DNA from: Symbiodinium natans
Taxonomy: Eukaryota; Sar; Dinophyceae; Suessiales; Symbiodiniaceae
Assembly: GCA_905221605.1 (NCBI GenBank)
Contig: CAJNDS010002658.1
Location: 62,001 to 126,000, forward strand
DNA: 64,000 bases
Direction: 5' to 3'
In this document: in pieces, positions 19,109-29,122 of the stretch
How the letters are laid out: each line of letters begins with the position of its first letter
Numbering within the stretch: the first letter of the stretch is position 1
Notes under the pieces: model-generated
The model's database searches: none
Told to the model about the DNA's origin: nothing
Seen by the model: the letters and a program-made list of their open reading frames with translations, nothing else
Position numbers and translations under genes: made by a program

Positions 19109-19855
19109 ATGCTAAGGTTAAAACCAACTTATGAAGAAATGTTAAGGGAGGCAAGAACAAGAAGATTAAGAATATTACCAGAAAGGGAAAGAAGAACACA
19201 ACAAGGAATGTTATTAGATGAGGTGGATTTTGATGATTTTGATCTGGGTAAATATGATAAGAAGATAATGATTACAAATGAGAACCCCCAGAAAGGAACG
19301 CAAACTGATTTATTTAGTGGCCATTCTTCATACTCATCTACATCGGAAAGTTTGAAGACAGCAATTGAACCAGACAAAGAAGAACAACAGGTTGAGAGTG
19401 AGCACTCAATGCAAACAAGTAAATCAAGTAGTAAATCAAGCGAAAAATCAGAGGAACAAGAACAAGAACAACAAAAATCATTGATGAGAAGATTGTTTGA
19501 TAGTTTGTTTGAGGAGGTGGAAGTAGAAATGCCAATATCAAGACAACCAAGCAGTAACAACAGTGAGCCAATACCAACTAAAAAAATGAAACACCTTTAC
19601 CTTCATCATCAAGTTCAACCTACAAACCCTTATGATAATCTACCTATAGGCGGTTCTCGTAGTAGTAATGCTAGTTCTCGTTCATCTACTATACATTACG
19701 GTTCTTCTCGCCCTGCTTCAACCATACATTATGGTAGTGAGAGAAGCAACAGACCCATTAGTGTAAGAAGTTCTCCCATTTCGGTTAGAAGTTCTCACAT
19801 ATCAGTTAAAAGTTCCCCTATTGTTATTAGTTCTGCTTCCAGTAGTAGATCATAG
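19109..19855 (+). CDS. PLV Ser-rich protein with LKPTYEEM motif
   Basis: 248 aa. It starts MLRLKPTYEEML, matching the preceding gene's N-terminus (L-R/K-P-T-Y-D/E-E). The middle has Ser/Glu/Gln stretches, and the C-terminus is built from Ser/Arg repeats (RSSPISVRSSHIS type), likely disordered and possibly phosphorylated or RNA/DNA-binding. It is the last gene of the plus-strand run and converges with the polymerase-helicase gene 53 bp away. No family recognised. Confidence 0.55.
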   Translation: MLRLKPTYEEMLREARTRRLRILPERERRTQQGMLLDEVDFDDFDLGKYDKKIMITNENPQKGTQTDLFSGHSSYSSTSESLKTAIEPDKEEQQVESEHSMQTSKSSSKSSEKSEEQEQEQQKSLMRRLFDSLFEEVEVEMPISRQPSSNNSEPIPTKKMKHLYLHHQVQPTNPYDNLPIGGSRSSNASSRSSTIHYGSSRPASTIHYGSERSNRPISVRSSPISVRSSHISVKSSPIVISSASSSRS

Positions 19856-19907
19856 GTTTAAAATACACAGTAAGCTAAACATTAAGCCTTTAATGTTTAA
19901 CTTACAC

Positions 19908-22900
19908 TTACCTCGCAGAACAATTACACAACTTACACCAAGCTTCACAGTTATCGCTTTCGTGCGCGATCTAATCTCTGGGCTGTCATATTACTCGTTA
20001 AGAAGCCGTTCTTAAATTCAAATTCAAAGTTACAACCGCAGTTGTTACAATGACTGTAGACTCTCTTCATAAACCAACCTGGATTAATATACTTACTTTC
20101 GTTTATTTCTCTATTCGCTTTCTGATCTTGTAGCTTATATGTATTAATCTTGTTAAGCCAGTATTTATGTAAGGTTGTTTCGTTCAGTTCATTCTCTGCT
20201 TCGGCACTCTCATAGAACAAGACATTATTAAAATCGGTGCTTCTGGTCAAGGCACACCACAACCATTCACGAGTTACTAAATGCGACTTCTCCCACTCGT
20301 GTATAACGATCTTACCATCAATAGAAGCCCCTTGCGCGGAATGGCAAGTGGTGCAGTAGTCATATCTGAAATGCTTATCTAAGGTAGCTATGTCCGTTAA
20401 ATACTGCTGTTTGGACTTGACATTCTCTAATTTAATTATGTTCTTGGATATGCTTACGATCTTAAACCTGTAATTAACATTGAATTTAACATTGTTTGTT
20501 TTCTTGTATAATCGGCAGATTAAGATCTCACCCACTTCATACTTATCTGTTTTACCCAAACTCTTTCGGATTGCATTAGACACCGTTAAGCACCTCATAT
20601 TCGTATAGGCTATGTTCTTCTGAGATGCAGTCATATCGCGTATAGGCTATGTTCTTCTGAGATGCTGTCATATCGTCTGTCGTGTTAAAATACTTATGAA
20701 CAAACTCGGATAAAGATAACTTATGAAGCCACATATCATCATACATCATATCTAATATTTTTCTGTTGGCTTCTGCTGTTGGGTCCCCTTGTTGTCCTAA
20801 TCTCTTACATATGGTAAGCATAACGTTATACGTGAAGATCTGATCAATACATTCATCTGCGTATTCGTCCGGCTTCCTTGTATTAGTTAGGTCTCCAATT
20901 GGCGGTAGCTGTTTAACATCACCCGCTCCGATTATGATTTTATTCGGGTTTCGTTTAATAAACTCTCTGATCCTATTTAATATATGTGTGCCATTCATAT
21001 AGATCTCGTCAAAGACAATACAATTATAACTGCTATGGTCAAACTCGGGGAGCTTCTCCCCATCGCCAACAGGGATGGCGAAAAACTTATTAGTAGTGAC
21101 CGCATCGTCATCAATATTTTGCGATAAGCTGTTCTGGGGGACTACGAACAGAGTTTTATAGCCTAACTTGCTGAAATGCTTTGCTATATGCGACTTGCCA
21201 CCACCTGCGTACTTAGATCGGATCATCATAGGATTATTTGTTACGATATCTTTTGCTATGCTTTCCGTGTCCCACTCGTTTTCTATGGGTCGGGTCTCAT
21301 TGCTAACTACGGGAATTGGTATCAGTTCGTTCTTTTTTGGTGCCCACTGCTCGGTTGGTTCCGCTATGTTTTTACTCTTCTCGTGTCTCCACCCACCGAT
21401 ACGATCTGAGAACTCTATTAGGTTCTTAGCACGTCTTAAATGCTCCTTCCTGATTACGAAGGCATCTGTTTTAACACTCCATACTCCTATATGATTTTCC
21501 GTTAGCTTGGTGTAGTCGGTGTGCATTTTAAAGTTATGGTGTTGTAATAGTAGTTCTTTGATGTATATATATCCGTTTCGTAGGGTGGCTTTATCGGTCA
21601 CTGTTAAGCAATAATATTTTCTGTCCATATCCTTTTCTATGAAGTCTGTCTCGCCGTTAGGTAACTCAATCTCATCAACATACATACCCGAAATTCTGTT
21701 AATCTTTCCTCCGATCTTGTTTTGATAATATAAGGCTTCCTTTAGAGTATCAAAGGCATAACTTTTATGGGCTTTGTTCGTGTTCTTCTCAAGTAGCCCG
21801 AAGTTAACATTAGCTATCAATTTCTTTATTCTGATGTCTTCGGCTGGTTTGTCAGAGATGTCTGTCTTCCATAATTCCGCTGTGATCTTCCTATAATCCA
21901 CCTTGTATACTCTGGATGGTTGCTTATAATAAAGAATCTTACATTGCTTCACGAAGTGCTTTAAAAACATACCATATACTAAAGTGTAGGCTTTATTGAA
22001 AAATAAACTCCGCTTGGTGGGCTTGACCAAGTAGAGAGTGAGATCGTGAAAATCAGTCAGGTTACCATTGAAAGGCTTCCAGATATCAAACTGAGTGAAC
22101 ACCGGTATCTCGGCGATCTTGTTAAACGTAGACATGTAAGCTTTTCTTACATCTATCTCTGTAGTCACTTCTGGGGTATAACAGTATTTGTCGTCTTTAT
22201 CTGTCTTAGGGTTATATAAATAATAATGTTTATTTATTTCACCCGTTGGGGGGACGGTGCGACACTCCTTGAAAATCTCTACATCTACTTCGTTATAATA
22301 TGACTTGTGGGTCGGCTTGAAGAGGGCAGTGTTAAAATTAAACATTGCTTTAGACATCTTGTTGTAGATCTGCTCCGTTCTCACGCAGATGGAACCATCT
22401 ATAGAATTATTCACTAAGTTCTGGGTCTTAACCTTGTATTTGATTATTTTATCTTTGGTCTTAAATTTAAAATTCAGTTCAGATACGAACCCTGCACTAA
22501 ATCTAACCTGTGGCTCATACCCCGCCTGTTTGCTAAGATAAAAGAGATGAGACAGATCGTAGCCATTATACACCAATGTGTATTCGCTGTGTTCTGTATA
22601 TTTACGAATGTCGTCTAGGGATGTGATCATTTTACATTCCACTGGTTCTTCCTTCTCGTTAAGGTGATAATCTGAAGATGCCTTCACTGATATATTATAA
22701 TTACTGCTTTTCGGTAGCATCTGGTGTAACATCCTCAGATTACCATTTGCTGTGTAGATGTGGCTGTTCTTCACGATGGCATATAGGGCAGGGATGTTGT
22801 GATTTTTCCTTGCTGGTTCGTGCTTATAAATGAGATTCTCAAACGCATCATATATTCTGACTTGCAAGTTGAAATATTCAAACACCTTCGCCATGTCTGT

Positions 22901-23826
22901 TATTGATGCCCCTGTTGTTTTAAAATCTTCTTCCGTCTTATTTATGATCTTTAGGATGGCTTCTTTTGTTAGCTTGTTCTTCTCTCTCTTGTGATCTCCC
23001 ATAAGGGTATCCTTATAATAATCCGTCAAGGTGTTAAACCAACACTCGTTCTTAACATAATGATCTACTTTAATGGCTTCCTTAAAGGTCTCATACTGTG
23101 GATCTAAGGGTGTCTGAATATATCTGTGATACATACTGACATTCTCTGTGTTTGTTAGTTCTTCGTCTTGTGGCTTGAAAGCATCGGCGTTATCTACCCT
23201 TTCAGCGTAATTAACTTTAATACAAGCAATGTAACCTTCGGCATAACCGACATCGGCTTTGAAACTGTCATCTGTCATTAATGACAATTTGAGCCTATGA
23301 AATGTTTTTGTGTCGGCCTTCTCGTCTCTAAATATTCGTCTCCCCGCTAGGTTTTCAACCCACGGTGTTGTGGCTACATTGGCTGAAAGATCACGCATAT
23401 AAATAGGAACGTATGCCCTACCCCTGCTGTCTCTGAAAGATACTGATAATCCTTGATGTGATTCTGTCTGAGCTGGGATAAATGGACATTGATTGAATAG
23501 GTTCTTGGTTTTCTCGGGTTGGCTCTTCCTGTTCTTTTGTTGTCTTCTTTTGCTTGTGCCATTCTCTGACCTAGTTGTTCTTTATCCTTGTGCTTGTCAT
23601 AAATCTTGTTGTATTCTTTTTCTGCTTTAGTTTTTTCTTTGTCGGTTTTTGCGGTGGTGAGTTTCCTAATTAAATTGTCTGCTGTGGTGAATTGGGCGAT
23701 CTTACGATCTGAATATAAGTTAATTATATGTTGAACCTTTGTTCTGGTGGCTTGGGTGATGCGGTTTCGCTTGTTGTTATAAAATGTTCGTAGTGCTTCT
23801 GTATTACGCTTAATGGCTTTGGAGAT
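19908..23826 (-). pseudogene. Family B DNA polymerase - SF1 helicase fusion, broken
   Basis: The main open stretch (23398-20665) holds a Cys-Trp-Phe-Asn...His-Ile-Tyr region (residues ~119-215) resembling a cysteine-protease fold (weak). Polymerase motif A follows (EIDVRKAY, ~414-421), then motif B (KKLIANVNFG, ~525-534) and motif C (VKTDAF, ~642-647). SF1 helicase motifs come next: AGGGKSH (~731), IVFDEI (~794) and GAGDVKQLPP (~824). Helicase motifs V/VI (HSAQGASIDG, WCALTRS) continue in another frame to 19951, and a Cys-rich HNH-like end continues in a third frame to 19908. The N-terminus extends in yet another frame to 23826, where ATC sits in place of an expected ATG. Lesions: start loss, one shift at ~23400-23470, a 37-bp tandem duplication at 20602-20675 and a shift near 19970. 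Intact, it would replicate the viral DNA. Confidence 0.8.
20602..20675 (+). repeat. 37-bp tandem duplication disrupting the helicase
   Basis: Two adjacent 37-bp copies (20602-20638, 20639-20675) begin CGTATAGGCTATGTTC and differ at one base. 37 is not a multiple of three, and reading frames switch exactly here. The peptide TASQKNIAYT is encoded at the end of one frame and the start of the other. Confidence 0.95.
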
Positions 23827-23961
23827 ATACTAATATAATTAAACTATATATTATTAAATCTTTAAGTGTAATTTTCCAAAGATGTTTTTAAAATATTAAA
23901 TATTTTTTTAATGTATAGAAATATGTCTAAAGATAAAAAATAATATATAGTATAGTATAAT

Positions 23962-24210
23962 ATGAGTAAAAACCCCGAGGATATGACAATGGATGAAATC
24001 AAAGAGCAACTCGCCATATACAGCAGATTGTATTACAACAAGCGCAGAAATGATGAAAAATATATGCAAAAGAAACGAGAATCTGCACTACGACACAATC
24101 AGAGAAAGAAGATCAAGGAGTATGAAGAAGCCAACAATATCAAACTGAACCCCGATGAGTTGACAGAAGAATTGCTGTCTGAAATAACGAATGCAAAAAA
24201 AGCCTTTTAA
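23962..24210 (+). CDS. PLV small basic protein, 82 aa
   Basis: Lys/Arg/Tyr-rich and helical (LYYNKRRNDEKYMQKKRESA). It is divergent from the polymerase gene across 130 bp of AT-rich sequence. No family recognised; a DNA-binding role is plausible from composition only. Its end overlaps a short ORF by 20 bp. Confidence 0.55.
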   Translation: MSKNPEDMTMDEIKEQLAIYSRLYYNKRRNDEKYMQKKRESALRHNQRKKIKEYEEANNIKLNPDELTEELLSEITNAKKAF

Positions 24211-24280
24211 AGCAAAGCGCGGCACACCCAAATATGATATGAGCAAGTTCAAGATCATAAAGCCGATGGATGACGAATGA
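24191..24280 (+). CDS. Small overlapping ORF, 29 aa
   Basis: It starts at ATG 24191 inside the end of the 82-aa gene in a different frame and encodes a basic N-terminus (KPFKAKRGTPKYD) and acidic end. Its codons look protein-like and it stops just before a hairpin. It may be a free small protein, or the displaced C-terminus of the preceding gene after a shift. Confidence 0.35.
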   Translation: MQKKPFKAKRGTPKYDMSKFKIIKPMDDE

Positions 24281-24305
24281 TGATTTAATTTAATTATTAA
24301 ATCAT
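24280..24305. terminator. AT-rich hairpin, 10-bp arms, 6-nt loop
   Basis: ATGATTTAAT and ATTAAATCAT flank the loop TTAATT, between the small ORF and the integrase gene. Confidence 0.5.
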
Positions 24306-24325
24306 GATTTTTCTTTTGTTTTTAG

Positions 24326-25298
24326 ATGAGTGAGAAACAAAAAATTATTAATGATGTGTATTTTGATCGCGCTGGGTTTGGTAGTAGAAGCCGGACTTTA
24401 GAAGAAGCACGGGAGAAAGATAAAACCATCACAATGTCTAATATCAACGAGTTTTTTAGGAAGAATGTTGATCAAAAGCGAAAGCCCGTCGGTTCAAATA
24501 GCTTTGTCGCCCCCCATTCAGCATACGCGAAAGCCCGTCGGTTCAAATAGCTTTGTCGCCCCCCATTCAGCATACGAGTATCAGATGGACTTGTTCTTTA
24601 TAAATGATTTGGAGAACCAAAAATTTAGAGTAGGAATGTTAATGATTGACATATTTGAAAAGTTTATGCATGTCGTGGCAATTAAAGGTAAAAAGGAAGA
24701 AGATTTAGCGAGTGGGATGATTGAATGCTTACATAAAATGGGGAAGAAGCCCAAACTAATTTATACCGACGACGAGGGAGCAATGAACAAGGAGGCAATA
24801 CAAAAGTATTTACAGGAACAGAACATAGTTCACTATAGAACGAGGGCACACGCAAATTTCAGCGAAAGGGCCATTAGGACGTTCAAAGATTTATTATATC
24901 GTCGTGTTGAAGCCGATCAGAAAAAGGGTAAAAACAATATTCAGTGGCCAGATTATATTTTTGAAATATTATTAACATACAACAACAAAATGAAGCATTC
25001 TGCAACTAGCTTCACCCCAAAGGATGCCAGAAAACCAAGCAATGAATTAAAAGTTAAACTGCATGTAAATATGAATGCTAAACGAAATCGGGTCTATCCT
25101 GAATTAAGTGTTGGTGATGAAGTTAAAATATTCAGGAAAAGGAAGCCCAATGAAAAAGATAGAGTAGGCAATTTTAGCCAAAATGTTTATACCATAGAAA
25201 AAATTGATGAAAAACTGGGCCAAAAATATTATTATGTTGAAGGTAACGATAGAGCGTATTTACGCTTTGTGTTGTTAAAAGTTGAGTTTTTCTTTTGA
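24326..25298 (+). pseudogene. Retroviral-like (DDE) integrase, broken
   Basis: The N-terminal part (24326-24550) reads into a 49-bp tandem duplication, after which the frame is wrong. The remainder (to 25298) is open in another frame. The core has YEYQMDLFF (first Asp), LIYTDDEGAM (second Asp) and NFSERAIRTFKDLL (Glu), the retroviral/Polinton-type integrase triad with a slightly short Asp-Glu spacing. A C-terminal SH3-like segment (LSVGDEVKIFRKR) follows. Such integrases join linear viral DNA to the host genome with a short target duplication, matching the GATTT at the ends here. The copy integrated before this lesion arose, or was mobilised by another copy's enzyme. Confidence 0.88.
24479..24576 (+). 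repeat. 49-bp tandem duplication disrupting the integrase
   Basis: Two adjacent, apparently identical 49-bp copies (24479-24527, 24528-24576) starting CGAAAGCCCGTCGG. 49 is 3n+1, so the reading frame is lost. The encoded stretch KPVGSNSFVAPHSAY appears in both frames. Confidence 0.95.
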
Positions 25299-25365
25299 TA
25301 AAAAATTTTAAGAAAAACACCTAAAGAAATAACACCTATATATATATATATTTTTTAACAGGGAA

Positions 25366-25665
25366 ATGTTCAATTTTGAAAATTGTTGGAAGTGCGAGGA
25401 AGAAAACGAGGTGGAAATATTGAGCAAATGGCCAATTGGTTTACGCAGAACTGTATGTGACAATTCTAAGCGTGACCGGTGTATGAAAAAGTATGATTTG
25501 TTTGGTGATAATTTTCATGGGCCAAAAAGAGGGAACAAAGCGCAAAGAACATTATTAGATTTGTATTTTCACCATCACGATATTGATACAAATATGGATA
25601 GAAGGAAATACAAGAATATCATCAAAAGGTCAAATAACCCATGTAAACAAGTGATGAAGAATGAG
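25366..25665 (+). pseudogene. Truncated copy of the left-end PLV gene
   Basis: The first ~90 codons match the 203-aa protein at 8235-8846 (shared NFENCWKCEE-like start, MDRRKYKNIIKRSNNP and the upstream AAAGAAATAACAC...TTAACAGGGAAATG). Similarity stops at about 25662, where AT-rich viral DNA gives way abruptly to GC-rich DNA. The distal half of the gene and the original sub-terminal sequence are missing. Confidence 0.8.
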
Positions 25666-27347
25666 GTCGTCCAGTGTGTAGCGCTCAGTGTTGCAGGCGA
25701 CGGAGAGCGACTTCCTTGCGGAAAGCGGTGGAAGGAAGTGAAATAGCGGTTTGTGACCAGGGAGGTCTTGGGTTTAGCTTATAGAGGGTCGGCATTCAGC
25801 ACATGCGGACAAGAATTTTTTTCGCGACGGTCGTTGAACAGATTGGCTGCCCTACGTGCGGATTGGCTGTCCCTGTTTCGCTTTTGACATTGGCGATCTC
25901 CGAAACAACATATTGCTCGAGGTAATGTTAGATGTAGGGGACTGACCATTCCTTTGAGCTGCTCGTTGAGAGGCTGTTTTGCCTGGCCCAAACATCAGGC
26001 TATATGATGATATGATACACATCGTCAATTGAAAAGACGTCTGAATCGACTGAGAAGCCCGTCCCTTGTGTACGTTCTCAGGGCGGTGGCTGGATGCTTC
26101 CATCCACCAATGTCGCGACTGGGCTGTAGTTGGCGTCAAGGACGACAACTCGTTGGTGAACCCGCTTTTTGGCCTCAGGGTGTGTGAACATGCTGACAAG
26201 CTGTTGAACAACTTCTCTTGAGCCAACACCCTAGCCTGCAAGTGGCACACTGCCATTGCGATTGCGATGCCCTGTGGAGGCTGCTTCCCTCCACACATGA
26301 AGCCCGTCGCATCCAACTCTGGATAATGGATGTCCTTAGTGCAGGCTTCGGCAAGTTCAGTTTTCAAGAGAAGGGAGTGGAGCACTGGAACCCGACATGC
26401 TTTACAGATTCAACTAAGTCAGCATCAGATGACAGGTGATGTATAAGATCATCCAGCTCCTTGGCGACGTGCTTCTGCTTGGCGGTCATGTTGGTTTGTT
26501 TCACGATGCCGTGGAACAACACCCGTCCTTGTCTTGTTAGGCTGGGTCCTTGTCCCTTCGTCTTCTGCATCAATTGCATGCTGAAGCTCCTGTAGCCTGT
26601 CGACAGTGTTGCTTTGGGATAGAGGTTAATGAGGCCGGCTTCAATAAGGAAGCGGTTGCAAAGAACTGCGGCGGACTGCGACTTGGCACGAAGCCTTGGC
26701 TCAAATCATTTATGTGCACATTGGCCACCGATATAACGCCCCCAAAAAAACAACACATTGCCAAACCCATTATGCTCTCTGCAAAACACGGAACAGCTCA
26801 TCTTGCAGCCGTGCCCTGTCGTGCTCCAAGTAAACGTGATGAACCTCTGCTTTATCTGCGGCTGCCTTTGCCTCACGGGCGTCTGCCTTTGCCTCACGGG
26901 CGTCTGCCTTTGCCTTTTCTTCACGGGCCCGTGCCTCTGCTGCGAAATCGACAAACTTGATGATGGTTTGATATTCAGCATTTTCACCCAGGATTTGTTT
27001 GGCCTCCTCACTAGGAGTCATCTGTGCCCAGCGAGCCACTCCGAACGATGGCGGCTTCAGGCTGAAGGCCAGCCAGGTGCATACCAGGATCATGGCTCGC
27101 ATGTTGGCCAGGCACTACTTCCCAAACTCACAAAGTCCGCTGCATTTCCTTTTCAAGGGACCATGGAGGTCTGCAAACGGCCACGACTGGGCATGGGTTT
27201 TGCTCAAGCGTCTGCTAAACTGCGAACAACACTCATTACCCATCCTTAGGAATTCCTTGAGAAACCCAATCCATGTATACCCCCATTCCCAACTAAGCTG
27301 AAACAAACCCATACAAACCCCGCACCTGACTTACAATCCTGCCCCCA
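25663..27347. other. GC-rich host-like DNA inside the PLV right end
   Basis: About 1.7 kb with host base composition lies between the truncated viral gene and the right TIR. No terminal repeats of its own were seen. The inner junction is at 25662-25665; the outer junction coincides with AACCCTAAACCCT at 27348, a telomere-like motif abundant in this host. Minus-strand open stretches 26385-25852 and 26579-26364 may be host exon fragments, but no family is recognised. Confidence 0.7.
26770..27102 (-). CDS. Possible host gene fragment, signal peptide plus coiled coil
   Basis: 110 codons within the captured GC-rich segment. The start ATG is followed by a hydrophobic stretch (MILVCTWLAFSL), then a charged helix with three AKADARE-type heptads and an EHDRARLQDEL end. 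The heptads are encoded by short 21-bp repeats. It could be one exon of a host gene; no domain recognised. Confidence 0.4.
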   Translation of the reverse strand: MRAMILVCTWLAFSLKPPSFGVARWAQMTPSEEAKQILGENAEYQTIIKFVDFAAEARAREEKAKADAREAKADAREAKAAADKAEVHHVYLEHDRARLQDELFRVLQRA

Positions 27348-27636
27348 AACCCTAAACCCTGAACCAAATTCTACAAGAACCCCCTTGCCTATTTAGGCTA
27401 ATAATGCCACCTTAGAGATAATGGATGGGGTTATGGTTATTCCTAGATTTGTATTGATAATGGGGTAGTAGTAGTAGTGATATATCGGTGAAGTGTAGGG
27501 GGGATCCTAGGAATGATCATCTAATGGGGGAAGTAGTAGTGATATATCGGTGAAGTGTAGGGGGGACCCTAGGAATGATCATCTAATGGGTTGGCGGTGG
27601 CATTATTACCCAAACTGGGAATGCTAGTCCCTAACT
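27348..27636 (-). repeat. Right terminal inverted repeat
   Basis: 289 bp, the reverse complement of 7851-8136 with scattered differences. It includes the duplicated 62-bp unit and the terminal CTAGTCCCTAACT. Confidence 0.9.
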
Positions 27637-27641
27637 GATTT
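27637..27641. repeat. Target-site duplication, right copy (GATTT)
   Basis: Matches 7846-7850 directly outside the left TIR. Confidence 0.75.
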
Positions 27642-28026
27642 TGGGGTGCTCGCAAACCTCTGGTACAACTGCACATGAGACGGGTTTTGAAGTGCCGGGT
27701 ATGATTCCCCGCGCTAGCAGCGCAAGTCTCAAGAGAGGCCTACGACACCTGGAGCAGCCGTCAAGAGGAGCATTGATGTGCATGGACTGTTCTTCCTGAT
27801 GTGCTACCTGAGGACAGGGATGCCCAAGTCATAGAGTGCCCGGCCATGTCCTCAGCTGCTCCTCCTTGAAGGCCCCACTCCTGTCGGGGAGAAGGCAAGG
27901 ACGCACGTGAGATCATGAGATGATATGACGCAGTGACTCATCGAACTTCGGACGTTCTACAACTTCGAAGCAGGCAGGGTTACTCTGTTTGTTTTCATCA
28001 TCCGCATGCGGCTCGCTGAGGGCACT
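27642..28026. other. Host spacer, no feature seen
   Basis: GC-rich sequence downstream of the right TIR. I see no motif or gene here. Confidence 0.4.
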
Positions 28027-29122
28027 TCACGCTACAAGCCGCTGCAAGATCAATCTAACCTTGCTGCCTCCAAGAATAACAAGAGATGCAGACGCAAGCA
28101 GCCCTGCAAAGAAAAGACTGGAGCAGGATATTCCCGCCAAAACGGCTGTGTCAACGAAGCTCATCTTGGCAGTCAGCGGATCACTGACGTAGCGCACGAA
28201 GATATTCTTCACCGGCTTTGTGGAGGCACCGAAGGATGCCTGCTGAAGGCTCACTGCGGCTGTCAGGGTCTCCTCACTGGGACCCGAGGCGAGGTCTCCC
28301 AACACAGGTGGGAGGATTGCAGCTGGCTCCGGCCGCACGAGGCCGTAACGTGCGGATGGGTTGAGGGCATCGTCACAATGGAAGGCCCCGCGAAACCCGC
28401 AGCAATTGATGCCGTACGCAAACAAGTTGACGGGAGTCTGCGGCTTCATCGAAGCATCCACAACGGGTGCTATGCAAATCACTGCGCCATCAGCTGCGGA
28501 CTGGAATCCGACAGATCTGCTGGCATCAACGCCGCTGCCAACTGCAAAGTTGACGATGCCAGCATCCTGGACAGTGTCAAGAGCTTCAGTGCACAAGACG
28601 AACAGGAGCCGCAACTGAGCAAATGCACATCCCCACACATCCCGAAATTCACCCCCCAATGTGGCACATTGTCCGCCGGGCGTCAAGAATGCTGTCAGCT
28701 GGCTGCGACGGAACAACGCTTGTGTAGGTTGCTGCGGCTGTGTAATGGTAGTAGAACACGGAACTGGTGAAGTAGATGACGTATCCTGCAGAGGCAACAG
28801 CTAAGATTTGGCAACAACTGCTCCGCTCGGATCAACAAGGCGAACACAAGCTCGCAGGAGCTGGTGCCTGAAACAAGGCCTAAGACCGTGGAGGCCAACA
28901 TGAAGCGGCCCAGCCATAGCTGCCACGGCTCTTTGCGGTAAGCCTTCAGAACCTGAGCACTCGAACCGTCTCGTGATCAGGAGGTTGTGCCCACATGCCG
29001 CATGACTTCCCAGAAGCACTTCTCAGGGTTCGGACCCATGTACCCAGGGCCAAAGTCAGCCCGGAGAGGACATAGACAAGCATGGGATGCCAGTAGAGGA
29101 ACTTGTTCACCAAGAAAATCAT
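28027..29122 (-). CDS. Host multi-pass membrane protein, several exons
   Basis: Minus-strand segments with clear membrane stretches follow one another. First is ATG 29122 with FLVNKFLYWHPMLVYVLSGL, then a segment around 28900-28800 (LASTVLGLVSGTSSCELVFALL). A segment around 28790-28700 reads AGYVIYFTSSVFYYHYTAA. The last exon (to 28027) carries conserved-looking Cys and ends with VLAGISCSSLFFAGLLASASLVILGG and a short basic tail. Frames differ between segments, so introns are needed; exact joins are not resolved. The family is not recognised. Alternative: several unrelated remnants, but the shared hydrophobic style argues for one gene. Confidence 0.45.

Larger units (their letters stand above)
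7851..27636. mobile_element. Integrated Polinton-like virus (PLV), degraded
   Basis: A 19.8-kb AT-rich block in GC-rich host DNA is bounded by inverted repeats and a GATTT duplication. It contains the PLV/Polinton hallmark set: packaging ATPase, double-jelly-roll major capsid protein, single-jelly-roll penton protein, retroviral-like integrase and a family B polymerase. Added genes are an SF1 helicase domain fused to the polymerase, a GIY-YIG nuclease, a class-3-lipase-like protein and an S74 fibre. No maturation protease was identified. Genes from 8.2 to 15.5 kb lie mostly on the minus strand and those from 15.6 to 19.9 kb on the plus strand, around a divergent promoter region at 15.5 kb. 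Integrase, polymerase-helicase and capsid genes are broken, so this copy is probably not autonomous. About 1.7 kb of host-like DNA sits inside the right end. Confidence 0.9.

Noticed and set aside
7851-27636. Bacterial or organellar contamination as the source of the AT-rich block
   Set aside because: TIRs, target duplication and eukaryotic DNA-virus hallmark genes explain the block, and host DNA borders both ends directly.
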